Origin: an uncultured Alphaproteobacteria bacterium | Lineage (GTDB): Bacteria > Pseudomonadota > Alphaproteobacteria > Thalassobaculales > Thalassobaculaceae | Reading direction: 5' to 3' | Assembly: GCA_937776645.1 (NCBI GenBank) | Contig: CALMRI010000014.1 | Location: 1 to 64,000 of the forward strand | Length of the DNA stretch: 64,000 bases | Shown: positions 44,493 to 53,081 of the stretch, piece by piece | Position numbering within the stretch: position 1 is the first letter of the stretch | How the letters are laid out: each line of letters starts with the position of its first letter | Translations under genes and position numbers: made by a program | The notes under the pieces: generated by a model | Told to the model about the DNA's origin: nothing | What the model saw: the letters and a program-made list of their open reading frames with translations, nothing else | The model's database searches: none

Positions 44493-45677
44493 ATGTCGAT
44501 CGAGGGCAATGATGCCCAACACCAAACGCTAGCGCCCGAAAGCCGTGGTGGGCAAATAGCAGTCCTGATAGCGAATTATTCGAGCTGTTTTGCGGTCGGG
44601 CTGGCCGTTGGTGGCTCCATTCCATTGCTCTCCCTGATCATGGAGCGGCGGGGTGTTTCAGAGACCTTGATTGGTGCCAACACCGCCATGGGGTCGATAG
44701 GAATCATCTGCATCGCGCCCTTCGTGCCGATGATCGTGCGACGATTTGGGCTCGCGCCTTCGGTGATCGCCGGGATTGTGCTGTCCGTGGTGTCGTTTCT
44801 GGCGATGGCAATTTTCGACTCGTTGTCCGCCTGGTTCGTGCTGCGCCCCCTTTATGCCAGTGGCCTTGGCATTCATTGGATCGTCAGCGAGACATGGATG
44901 AACACCGTAGCTTCCAACCGCAATCGGGGGAGGATCATGGCGATCTACGTGACTACAATCGCTGCCGGCATGGCGGCGGGGCCGGCCATCCTAGGCATGA
45001 CTGGGACCGAGGGATACATGCCCTTCGCGGTGTTTGGCGCGGCTATCCTGCTGGCGGCATTGCCATTGGCGCTGGTTGCTCGCCATGCGCCGCAATCGCA
45101 GATCAGTGGTCATGGGACGCCGGCATTGTTGGTGCGCGATGCGCCGACAGTGTTCGCCGCGGTGGTTGCGGTGGGGCTGTATAGTGGCGTCTGCTTTGTT
45201 TTTCTGCCGATCTACGGACTACGCAGCGGCATGGGGGAAGCTGACGCGGTATTTCTGCTCACAGCGTTTCTCGCTGGCAATTTATTGTTTCAGGTGCCTA
45301 TCGGTTGGCTCGCTGACCGGATAAACCTTCGGTTTCTTTTACTGGCGTGCGCCGCGGTCGCAATTACAGCGCCATTTTTGATGGCCTGGGCAATTGATGC
45401 TCCGGTGGCTCTGGTGGTCTTTATGGCACTGTGGGGCGGGGCGGTTTTCGCATTCTATACCGTTGGTATTACAATGCTCGGTCAGCGCTTTCAAGCCGAT
45501 GAACTAGCTGCCGCCAACGCCGCTTTCGTGATGACTTTCGAAATTGCTAACGCGATCGGGCCGCCGGTGGCAGGGCTGGCTTTCAGGCTTTGGATGCCGC
45601 ATGGGATGATGGTATTGCTTGTGGCGATCGCCGCGGTCCTCGCGCTGATCATCATCATTCGCGGTGTCCGGCGCTGA
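44493..45677 (+). CDS. MFS transporter
   Basis: About 394 residues from the ATG at 44493, which has AAAGGA upstream; the ORF track begins 37 residues earlier in the promoter region. Twelve helices are visible, with SSCFAVGLAVGGSIPLLSLIMERRG in the first, WFVLRPLYASGLGIHWIVSETWMN in the middle and QVPIGWLADRINLRFLLL at the second-half loop. The WIVSETWMN segment resembles the YcaD-like group of carriers, whose substrates are poorly known. It is divergent from an EamA exporter and may share its control through the paired direct repeats. A convergent lipoprotein gene follows 75 bases after the stop. Confidence 0.9.
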   Translation: MSIEGNDAQHQTLAPESRGGQIAVLIANYSSCFAVGLAVGGSIPLLSLIMERRGVSETLIGANTAMGSIGIICIAPFVPMIVRRFGLAPSVIAGIVLSVVSFLAMAIFDSLSAWFVLRPLYASGLGIHWIVSETWMNTVASNRNRGRIMAIYVTTIAAGMAAGPAILGMTGTEGYMPFAVFGAAILLAALPLALVARHAPQSQISGHGTPALLVRDAPTVFAAVVAVGLYSGVCFVFLPIYGLRSGMGEADAVFLLTAFLAGNLLFQVPIGWLADRINLRFLLLACAAVAITAPFLMAWAIDAPVALVVFMALWGGAVFAFYTVGITMLGQRFQADELAAANAAFVMTFEIANAIGPPVAGLAFRLWMPHGMMVLLVAIAAVLALIIIIRGVRR

Positions 45678-45751
45678 CAGTTCAATTACCCCAAGACGAG
45701 CTGGCGGCTTTCGAAACGGAATGAAGCCCGAGGCGCTACGAGCAGAAGGTG

Positions 45752-46816
45752 TTAGGGGCGCGCCCGCGTCCCCTCGCAGAACTGCCGTTTCGATTTCAAT
45801 TTATCGCAGAACTTGTCGGCGGCGGCGAGGGAGTTAAATGAGACTGCAACCAGTCGGATATAGGTTCCCTTGCCGTTTCCTGCATCAAACTCGGTTGTGG
45901 AGAATTCCAGATCACCAAGTTCTTTAGGGAATTTCCGCGATAGCGACTGCCACCCGTTGCGGGCAACAAGGACGGTTCGATAGGACGCGAGATGCGCGCC
46001 AAAGTTTCGGCCCGCTACATCCTCCTCCGAATGGCCCGTCTTGTCGTCGGGTTCCTTCATCATGGCGCCGTCTTTTTTCGCTATTTCATCATGCGTCTTA
46101 GGTGCGACCGGGAGCTGTACGGCGACTTGGATGTTCTTGATGCGGTCATCGCTCAAGGCCACCGACACCAGTTCCTTCCGCGATTTGGAGGTGCCGAAAT
46201 CGCGCACCCGCAGCACGTAATTCTGTGCGGCCGGGGAGTAGAAAAGTTCCTCAACGTGATCCTTGCGTTGGCAGGATATGTGGAACGTGGTGTAGCGGCC
46301 CGCCGACACGTCGATATCCATCTGACCAAGCACCGCGCAAAGATGCTCGTCGCGCCACCCGGTCGGCACGACCTCGCTGTTGCCGCGTACCTCATAGGCC
46401 ACGGCGTTGCCTCCTTGGAGCGGGAACAGGGCTTGCGGATTGCCGATGATGTTTTGCCGGCCGCGCCCAAGCTCCGGATGCGAGGACCAGGAAAGCTGCG
46501 GCGTGATCAAATCGTTCGAGGTTGTCCAGATCATCCCCTGGTCATTGCTCCAGGTGACCCGGCCCGGGGTGGCGCTGACCACTTGCTCTTGGACTAGAAT
46601 GCCGTCATCGGAATACAGGAACGTGTCGCCGGTGGCATGGAGTGGCCGAGGTGCGGGCGGCAACTCGAGAGCGCTGGCGGCGTTTATTTTCTCCTTCGAC
46701 GAATCAGTTAGCCTGATCCGCTCGGCGATTTTGGAGAAGCTCGAATCATCCATCGAGCAGCCGGCGAGCACCAGAACCGCTACGACCACCTTGGCAATGC
46801 GCCGACAGGCCTTCAT
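45752..46816 (-). CDS. lipoprotein with C-terminal SPOR-like domain
   Basis: 354 residues. The N-terminus MKACRRIAKVVVAVLVLAGC is a lipoprotein signal with a LAGC lipobox, so the mature protein should be anchored to a membrane by Cys20. The middle region (about 50-220) has no family I recognise. The last 80 residues, FGAHLASYRTVLVARNGWQSLSRKF through LVAVSFNSLAAADKFCDKLKSKRQFC, have the SPOR pattern that binds denuded peptidoglycan at division sites. GGGGAAA lies five bases before the ATG. A role in septal wall or envelope upkeep is possible, from the domain only. No cell-division genes are nearby. Confidence 0.8.
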   Translation of the reverse strand: MKACRRIAKVVVAVLVLAGCSMDDSSFSKIAERIRLTDSSKEKINAASALELPPAPRPLHATGDTFLYSDDGILVQEQVVSATPGRVTWSNDQGMIWTTSNDLITPQLSWSSHPELGRGRQNIIGNPQALFPLQGGNAVAYEVRGNSEVVPTGWRDEHLCAVLGQMDIDVSAGRYTTFHISCQRKDHVEELFYSPAAQNYVLRVRDFGTSKSRKELVSVALSDDRIKNIQVAVQLPVAPKTHDEIAKKDGAMMKEPDDKTGHSEEDVAGRNFGAHLASYRTVLVARNGWQSLSRKFPKELGDLEFSTTEFDAGNGKGTYIRLVAVSFNSLAAADKFCDKLKSKRQFCEGTRARP

Positions 46817-47062
46817 CGATGTTTCCCCGAAACCCGGACATGATCGTCTGCACGACCAATTTTCAACGACTAAAGGTCCAATATATTGTGTGAATGGTCA
46901 ATCCAAACGCTATATTCGGGCTGAATTACTGCGGATGGAGGGTAGCGGCTCTTTCGGCCCCTTATTCATCACGTTGACAGTGCGGCGAGGCCCGCCCCAC
47001 ACTACCATCTGCGCCGATTCAGCTGCGCGATCGTAGAAAATTTATTGCTTGCGGAGTACGCG

Positions 47063-47848
47063 ATGTCCGTCGTCACCCCTATTTCCTCGTCGTCCATTCG
47101 AGATCTCGTTAGCGCGGAGGAATGGCAGACTCGAGTTGATCTTGCAGCGTGTTACCGCCTGACCGCGCTATATGGTTGGACGGATTTGATCTTTACTCAT
47201 ATTTCGGCGCGGGTGCCGGGTACCGATAATCACTTCTTGCTTAATCCATACGGGCTGATGTTTGAGGAGATCACCGCGTCGAGCCTGGTTAAGCTCGATA
47301 CCGATGGCGAGATCGTCATGGACTCCGAATATTCGGTGAACGCCGCAGGGTTCACGATTCACAGCGCCGTGCATCAGGCCAAGCACGACATGTTCTGCGT
47401 GATGCACACCCATACCGTCGCCGGCATGGCGATATCGGCGCAGAAATGTGGGTTGCTGCCGCTCGCTCAGACCGCGCTCCAGTTTCATGGCGCGTTGTCC
47501 TATCACGACTATGAGGGGATCGCGTTCGACCTTGGAGAGCGTGAACGGCTGGTGGCCAGCCTTGGCGATAACACGGCGATGATCCTGCGTAATCACGGTC
47601 TGCTGACCTGTGGGCGCAGCATCGCCGCAGCCTTCACTACCATGCATTCTCTGGAAAAATCCTGTGCGTTGCAAATCGCTGCACAGGCGGGCGGTGAACT
47701 GGTTCTGCCATCCGAAGAAGTTTGCCGACACGCGGCGACGCAATTCCAAAAAGAGGTCGATGTCGACGCTGCTGGGAGCCTGGATAAACTCGCCTGGATG
47801 GCATTGCTGCGCAAGCTGGATCGGGAAAACCCAGGTTACGACGCTTGA
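47063..47848 (+). CDS. class II aldolase/adducin family protein
   Basis: About 261 residues from the ATG at 47063, preceded by GGAG six bases upstream. Class II aldolase marks are ALYGWTDLIFTHISARVPG, FLLNPYGLMFEEITASSLVK, the zinc-site pair in VMHTHTVAGMAI and a third histidine in MILRNHGLLTCGRS. Members are fuculose- or rhamnulose-phosphate aldolases, decarboxylases or epimerases, and many are of unknown activity. This one lacks an obvious sugar-pathway neighbour. It precedes a hydantoinase-like gene by 60 bases on the same strand, so they may act in one pathway. Confidence 0.92.
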   Translation: MSVVTPISSSSIRDLVSAEEWQTRVDLAACYRLTALYGWTDLIFTHISARVPGTDNHFLLNPYGLMFEEITASSLVKLDTDGEIVMDSEYSVNAAGFTIHSAVHQAKHDMFCVMHTHTVAGMAISAQKCGLLPLAQTALQFHGALSYHDYEGIAFDLGERERLVASLGDNTAMILRNHGLLTCGRSIAAAFTTMHSLEKSCALQIAAQAGGELVLPSEEVCRHAATQFQKEVDVDAAGSLDKLAWMALLRKLDRENPGYDA

Positions 47849-47908
47849 ATGAGTGAAAGCCGGTTCTCTCGGCGAGTCGACCGGCGCCAGTGACAAGGGA
47901 GTTTTGTG

Positions 47909-49372
47909 GTGAGCGATTACGATTTGGTCATTCGTGGCGGCACGGTGGTGAACGCGGCGGAAATTTCGCAATGCGATGTAGGGGTTCGCGAGGGGCGCAT
48001 CGTGGCGCTTGGCGAGGCATTGGGGGCCGGTGAGCGCGAGATCGATGCCACTGGCCGGTTCGTCATGCCCGGTGGGGTCGATAGCCATTGTCATATCGAT
48101 CAGCAGTCCAGCACCGGCGGGCGTAATGCCGAGAGCTTTGAGAGCGGTACCCGCTCGGCGGCCTGTGGAGGGACCACGACGGTCATCTGTTTTGCCGCCC
48201 AGGAAAAGGATGAAGACCTGATGCCGATCGTCAGGGCTTACCATGAACGGGCCAAGCAATCCTGCATCGATTACTCCTTTCACCTGATCATCAGCGATCC
48301 GACCGACAAGGTGATTTACGAGGATGTGCCGGCGTTGATCGACGAGGGCCACCGTTCTCTCAAACTGTTCATGACCTACCCGCGCAACAAACTGAACGAC
48401 GCGGAGATCCTGCGGGTTTTAGAGGTCGCTAAACGTAAGCAGGCGCTGGTCTGCGTCCATGCTGAAAATCACGACGCGATCATGTATATGACCGCGAAGC
48501 TGTTGCAGGCCGAGAAGAACAGCACCAAGCACCACGCTTGGTGCAAGCCGCCACTGGTCGAGCGCGAGGCGGTGCACAGGGTGATCATGCTGGCCGAGTT
48601 GCTGGATACGCCGATCCAGATTTTTCACGTTAGCTGCGAGGAAGCGGCGGAGGAGGTGCGCCGGGCGCAGCGCCGTGGTTTGAAGGTGTTTTCAGAGACC
48701 TGCCCGCAATATTTCGTGCTTACCGCCCGTGATCTTGATCGTGACCAGCGCGAGGGGGCGAAGTTCGTCTGCTCGCCGGCGCCGCGTACTGAGGGGGATC
48801 AGGAGGCGCTGTGGGATCATGTGCGGATCGGCACCATCGGTAATGTCACTTCCGACCACGCGCCGTATAATATCGACGAGTTGGAAGGTAAGTTTTGGGC
48901 TGGCGACAACGCGCCGTTCAGCCAGATTGCCAATGGGGTGCCGGGCCTTGAAACCCGGATGCCGATCACCTTCTCCGAGGGGGTGGCCAAGGGCCGGATC
49001 GACATGCAGACCTTTGTGGCGCTGACCTCGACCAACGCGGCGAAGCTGTTCGGTCTTTATCCGAAGAAGGGCACCATCGCGGTCGGCGCCGATGCCGATA
49101 TCTGCATTTGGGATGCCGAGCGCGAGGTCACTATCAGCCAGGACATCCTGCACCACGATACCGACTACACGCCCTATGAGGGGTTGGATGTCGTGGGTTG
49201 GCCGGCGGTTACGATCAGCCGCGGCAAGGTCGTTTGGAACGACGGTGACGTGCATTGCGAACCCGGTTGGGGCAAGTTTATCGCCCGTCCGCCCTATGAT
49301 TACATCAAGCCGCGCGGGGTGTTGCCGACGCCGTTCGATCCCGTGAGCTTGGAGACCAAGGAAGAAGTCTGA
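47909..49372 (+). CDS. dihydropyrimidinase / D-hydantoinase family
   Basis: About 487 residues. The family's binuclear metal site is visible as VDSHCHIDQQSS near 60, the carboxylated lysine in SLKLFMTYP near 150, histidines in CVHAENHD and IFHVSCEEAAEEV, and the late aspartate in GNVTSDHAPYN near 315. It should open cyclic amides such as dihydropyrimidines or hydantoins. Two GTG starts lie three bases apart; I prefer 47909 because it sits seven bases after GGGAG. No N-carbamoyl hydrolase or dihydropyrimidine dehydrogenase is adjacent, so pyrimidine breakdown is not proven. It follows the class II aldolase gene by 60 bases. Confidence 0.92.
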   Translation: MSDYDLVIRGGTVVNAAEISQCDVGVREGRIVALGEALGAGEREIDATGRFVMPGGVDSHCHIDQQSSTGGRNAESFESGTRSAACGGTTTVICFAAQEKDEDLMPIVRAYHERAKQSCIDYSFHLIISDPTDKVIYEDVPALIDEGHRSLKLFMTYPRNKLNDAEILRVLEVAKRKQALVCVHAENHDAIMYMTAKLLQAEKNSTKHHAWCKPPLVEREAVHRVIMLAELLDTPIQIFHVSCEEAAEEVRRAQRRGLKVFSETCPQYFVLTARDLDRDQREGAKFVCSPAPRTEGDQEALWDHVRIGTIGNVTSDHAPYNIDELEGKFWAGDNAPFSQIANGVPGLETRMPITFSEGVAKGRIDMQTFVALTSTNAAKLFGLYPKKGTIAVGADADICIWDAEREVTISQDILHHDTDYTPYEGLDVVGWPAVTISRGKVVWNDGDVHCEPGWGKFIARPPYDYIKPRGVLPTPFDPVSLETKEEV

Positions 49373-49401
49373 GCTAGGCTACCGTCCGTACTAAGCCCGG
49401 A

Positions 49402-50001
49402 TTAGTCGCCCATCCACAGCATCCAAAGCGCGAGCAACGGCGCCTCGCCGCCGCGCATGGCATGCCAGATATCGGGGACGTTGTGAACGGTGCCGCCAGG
49501 GTCTCGGCGGAACCATTCGCCATGATCCTGGCGCCAGTCACCGCCGCTCATCACCAGATAACCTTCCTCGGGCGGGTGTTGGTGATCTGGATATTCCACA
49601 CCCGGCGCCAGCAAACTGACACCTAGGCGGACCGAATTGTGACGTTCCAGACCATCGTGGCCAATCAGTGTCGCGTTGGCATGGCTGTCCACGAAGCGCG
49701 GGTCCTTCGCCTGCAGTCCCTCGCGGCGTTGCCAGGCCAGCTTCGGGGCGAGGCGTCCGAAGGCGTCGGCCAGCCGGGCAAGTCCGGGTGAGGCGGCGGT
49801 GGTAACCCGCAATCCCTCAGTTATATGGTTGCACACCGGAATTTTCTGGGGTTGGTGCCGGAAATTCGGCGTGCCCGGCGCTTCGAGTGCCGTGTGGCAG
49901 CGCTCGAAAAGCGGTTTCACTGTGATTGAGGGCAGAGCCGCGGCAATGGCTTTATGGGCGTCGAGAACAGCAGCGAGATCGGGGTCGCGGGGGCTGGACA
50001 T
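49402..50001 (-). CDS. DMSP lyase-like cupin (DddQ/DddL-type)
   Basis: About 199 residues from the ATG at 50001, with GGAG seven bases upstream. The C-terminal half is a cupin with RLGVSLLAPGVEYPDHQHPPEEGYLVMSGGDWRQ, giving the His, His, Glu and Tyr positions of the DddQ metal and catalytic site, and a late HNVPDIWHAM histidine. Before it, FVDSHANATLIGHDGL also matches this family. Known members cleave dimethylsulfoniopropionate to acrylate and dimethyl sulfide, though many relatives are untested. No acrylate-handling genes lie beside it. It is divergent from the polyamine-type ABC operon, 247 bases away. Confidence 0.78.
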   Translation of the reverse strand: MSSPRDPDLAAVLDAHKAIAAALPSITVKPLFERCHTALEAPGTPNFRHQPQKIPVCNHITEGLRVTTAASPGLARLADAFGRLAPKLAWQRREGLQAKDPRFVDSHANATLIGHDGLERHNSVRLGVSLLAPGVEYPDHQHPPEEGYLVMSGGDWRQDHGEWFRRDPGGTVHNVPDIWHAMRGGEAPLLALWMLWMGD

Positions 50002-50248
50002 GATCGGTCTCCGGGCCAAGGCGATAACGAGCAATTACCGCACCCTGTCAATCCCGGCTGAACCCCGTCAAGCCCCATCGATCGAATGGGTCGTCGGGAT
50101 GGGCTTAAGGCAACGGAGCCGTTGGCCTCGTCTTCCCGAGACCTATTGACTTCGCGCCGCCCGTCGCCGAACGTTAACGATTCATTTTCGCAGTTCGTCG
50201 AAATGATTGCCGGCACCGACAATCTCGTGACGACGCAAGGAGGCTAAG
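50002..50248. promoter_or_regulatory. divergent region with a stem-loop between the cupin and ABC operon
   Basis: The promoters of both units should lie here. A stem of nine pairs with one bulge, AAGCCCCATC/GATGGGCTT (50070-50106), could be a regulatory structure. TTGACT at 50147 is a possible -35 for the ABC operon, but no well-spaced -10 follows. A palindromic CGTTAACG lies near 50173. Confidence 0.4.
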
Positions 50249-51325
50249 ATGCCCTTGTTCCCCAATGGGCGGCTGTCACGTCGCCGTTTTTTAGCTGGCA
50301 CCGGCGCGGTGGCCGCCGGAATTTCGATCCTGCCTCGTCAAGGGTGGGCGGCTGAGGAAGCCAAGCTGAACTTCTATAACTGGGACACCTATATTGGCGA
50401 GACGACGCTCGAGGATTTCAAGGCGGCAAGCGGTGTTGACGTCAAGATGGACCTGTTCGCCGACAATGACGAGTTGTTCGCCAAGCTGAAGGAAGGCAAT
50501 CCCGGCTACGATGTCATCGTGCCGTCCAATGATTTCGTCGAGCGTATGATCAAGGCCAATATGTTGATGCCGCTTGATCATAAGATGATCCCGAATAAGG
50601 CCAACCTGCAAAGCGCCTTCCTAGATGCCGCCTTCGATCCGGGCCGCAAATTCTCGATGCCCTATATGTGGGGCACGATTGGGATTGGATATCGGATATC
50701 GAAGACCGATGGCGTGCCGGACAGCTGGAAATGGTTGTTGGATTCCGACCGCTACAAAGGCAAATGTGCGCTGTTGAGCGAAACCACCAGCGTGCTTGGC
50801 ATTGTCTTCAAATATATGGGCCATGGGCTGAACGCCAGCGACCCTAAAATTATCAAAGCAGCCGAGGAATTGCTAATCCGGCAAAAGCCGAACATCAAGC
50901 TTTTCGCGCCGGATAACGGTCAGGATCTGTTGCTGTCGGGTGAGGTCGACCTGACCATGGAATGGAACGGTGATATCCTTCAGGTGATGGAGGAGGACAA
51001 CGACCTCTCCTACGTGGTGCCCAAGGAAGGGTCGGTGGTCTGGCAGGACACCTTGGCAATCGCGAGTGGGGCTCCGCATCCGGAAAACGCGCACAAGTTC
51101 ATCAATTTTCTGCTTGGGGCGGAGGTTGGCGCCGGCGTCGCTAAGGTTATCCAGTACGCCACGCCGAACGCTGCGGCCAAGGCGCTGATGCCGGACAGTT
51201 ATTCGAAGAATCCGGCGATATATCCCTCGGACGAAACCTTAGCGGCCTGTGAAGCGTTGGTCTATCAGGGGTCGGATGTGGTCCGGCTCTACAATGACGC
51301 CTGGACGCGTATTCAGTCGGCCTGA
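50249..51325 (+). CDS. potD: spermidine/putrescine-type ABC transporter substrate-binding protein
   Basis: 358 residues. The leader has a twin-arginine motif (RLSRRRFLAG) before a hydrophobic stretch ending near QGWA, so export through Tat is likely. The mature part is PotD-like: LNFYNWDTYIGETTLEDFKAASG, the FADNDELFAKLKEG segment, YDVIVPSNDFVERM and a PYMWGTIGIGYR strand. AGGAGG lies five bases before the ATG. It heads a four-gene set in the usual order receptor, two permeases, ATPase. Polyamine is the likely ligand, but related opines or amino-alkyl compounds are possible. Confidence 0.93.
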   Translation: MPLFPNGRLSRRRFLAGTGAVAAGISILPRQGWAAEEAKLNFYNWDTYIGETTLEDFKAASGVDVKMDLFADNDELFAKLKEGNPGYDVIVPSNDFVERMIKANMLMPLDHKMIPNKANLQSAFLDAAFDPGRKFSMPYMWGTIGIGYRISKTDGVPDSWKWLLDSDRYKGKCALLSETTSVLGIVFKYMGHGLNASDPKIIKAAEELLIRQKPNIKLFAPDNGQDLLLSGEVDLTMEWNGDILQVMEEDNDLSYVVPKEGSVVWQDTLAIASGAPHPENAHKFINFLLGAEVGAGVAKVIQYATPNAAAKALMPDSYSKNPAIYPSDETLAACEALVYQGSDVVRLYNDAWTRIQSA

Positions 51326-51357
51326 GCCGCCGGAGGCCGGTCTTACGGGGGGGGGCA

Positions 51358-52233
51358 GTGGCGCGCCAGCGCAAACATCCGCTCGTCTTTTGGGTTAGCG
51401 CCCTGCCGCCGAGCCTGTGGCTGTTCGGGTTCTTTCTGGCGCCATTGGCGATCGTCTGGGTGTTGAGCTTTGGTGAGAAGCGCGGGCTGATCGATGTTGA
51501 GATCACCTGGACCCTGGCCAACTATGTCCGCGCCCTTGATCCGCTTTATCTCGGGGTGGTGGCCAAGAGCCTCTGGATCTCAGGCGTCACCACGGTGCTT
51601 TGTCTGATGATTGGGCTTCCGGTGGCGCTGGGTATTGTCTTTGCGCCCGGGCGTTGGAAACCGATTCTTTTGTTCCTGGTGATCCTGCCGTTTTGGACCA
51701 ACCTACTGATCCGCACCTATGCACTGATCGCGGTTTTACGCACCCGGGGTTACGTGAATTTCACGTTGGAGTGGGGGGCCGATACGCTTGGTCTGCCGTT
51801 TGAGCCGTTGGCATTGTTGTACAACAACGCCGCCGTGGTCATCGGCTTGGTCTATGTGCATCTGCCGTTCATGGTGTTGCCGCTCTATGCGGCGCTAGAC
51901 CGGATGGATAAATTATTGATCGAGGCGGCGCTGGATTTGGGCGCTAGCCAGTTGCGGGCCTTTGTGACGATCGTCGTGCCCTTGGCGGTGCCAGGAATTA
52001 TATCGGGAGTGATCCTGGTGTTCATTCCGGCGCTCGGTTCTTATCTGATACCGGATCTGCTTGGCGGCACCGATAGCCAGATGATAGCCAACGTGATTGA
52101 GCGGCAATTCAAGCGGGCCAATGACTGGCCGTTCGGCGCAGCCCTTTCCTTTTTGCTGATGTACCTTACGTTCGGAGCGCTGGCAATCCGGTCGGTATTG
52201 GCCAAGGGAGATGGCGGCTTGGAGGCGAAATGA
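51358..52233 (+). CDS. potB: polyamine-type ABC transporter permease (PotB-like)
   Basis: 291 residues starting with GTG after a run of ten G bases that supplies the ribosome site. The protein has six helices and a BPD-type EAA loop, LDLGASQLRAFVTIVVPLAVPGIISG near residue 200. It forms half of the channel with the next gene and overlaps it by four bases (ATGA). The WTNLLIRTYALIAVLRTRGY block is typical of PotB. The G-rich start could be hard to translate or prone to slippage. Confidence 0.93.
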   Translation: MARQRKHPLVFWVSALPPSLWLFGFFLAPLAIVWVLSFGEKRGLIDVEITWTLANYVRALDPLYLGVVAKSLWISGVTTVLCLMIGLPVALGIVFAPGRWKPILLFLVILPFWTNLLIRTYALIAVLRTRGYVNFTLEWGADTLGLPFEPLALLYNNAAVVIGLVYVHLPFMVLPLYAALDRMDKLLIEAALDLGASQLRAFVTIVVPLAVPGIISGVILVFIPALGSYLIPDLLGGTDSQMIANVIERQFKRANDWPFGAALSFLLMYLTFGALAIRSVLAKGDGGLEAK

Positions 52234-53081
52234 AGGTCCGGCACAACGCTCGCCGGATCCAGCCGGGACCCTTGGAGTACACCCGCCGGGCCTGGATGCG
52301 GATGATTCTGCTAGCTACCTTCGTTTTTCTCTATACGCCAATCGCGACGCTGGTCGCGTTCTCTTTCAATGACAGCCGCCGCAACATCGTCTGGCGTGGC
52401 TTCACGACAAAATACTATGAAAAGGCGCTGGCCAATGACGGTCTTATCGAGGCCTTCGTGAACTCACTCTCGATCGCGTTCGTCAGCACGTTCATCAGCA
52501 TTATTCTTGGCGCCATGACGGCCTTCATGCTCTGGCGGTTCCGGTTTCCGCTGAAGCCACTTTATGAGGGAGCGGTCACGCTGCCGATCGTCATTCCGGA
52601 GATCTGCATGGGCGTTGCGATGCTGGTGTTTTTCGCGCGGATCGGCTGGCCGACGGGCCTGCCATGGCCGCTCAACCTTGGCCAGATCGCCATCGCTCAT
52701 GTGTCGTTCAGCTTTCCCTTCGTCGCGGTCGTGGTGCGGGCCCGGCTGGCCAGTTTCAATCCGGAAATCGCGGAGGCAGCCCGTGATCTTGGCGCCGGTG
52801 AGTGGGCGGTGATGCGCGATGCGGTGATACCGCATATGCGGCCGGGGTTGCTGGCTGGAGGGCTGCTCGCGTTCACATTGTCTCTCGATGATTTCGTCAT
52901 CACCTTCTTTACCTCAGGCCCGGAATCCGTGACCTTTCCGGTCAAGGTCTACTCGATGGTCCGGTTCTCGGTGACGCCGGAGGTCAACGCGGCGTCAACG
53001 GTACTGGTCGTGATCACCGTCACCGTGACGGCGTTGGCTCTGTGGATCCAGAATAAGCAAAGCTCGGAGGCACGCGGATGA
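52230..53081 (+). CDS. potC: polyamine-type ABC transporter permease (PotC-like)
   Basis: 283 residues with six helices. The EAA loop reads AARDLGAGEWAVMRDAVIPHMRPGLLAGG near 190, followed by FTLSLDDFVITFFTSGPESVTFPVKVYSMVR, a strong PotC mark. Start overlaps potB by four bases and its stop overlaps potA by four (ATGA), so the operon is tightly coupled. It pairs with PotB to form the membrane channel. Confidence 0.94.
   Translation: MKVRHNARRIQPGPLEYTRRAWMRMILLATFVFLYTPIATLVAFSFNDSRRNIVWRGFTTKYYEKALANDGLIEAFVNSLSIAFVSTFISIILGAMTAFMLWRFRFPLKPLYEGAVTLPIVIPEICMGVAMLVFFARIGWPTGLPWPLNLGQIAIAHVSFSFPFVAVVVRARLASFNPEIAEAARDLGAGEWAVMRDAVIPHMRPGLLAGGLLAFTLSLDDFVITFFTSGPESVTFPVKVYSMVRFSVTPEVNAASTVLVVITVTVTALALWIQNKQSSEARG

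Noticed and set aside
46879-46894. NrdR-box-like CAATATATTGTGTGAA upstream of the SPOR lipoprotein gene
   Set aside because: The core matches but one arm does not, only one copy exists and neither neighbour is a ribonucleotide reductase gene; probably chance in an AT-rich promoter.
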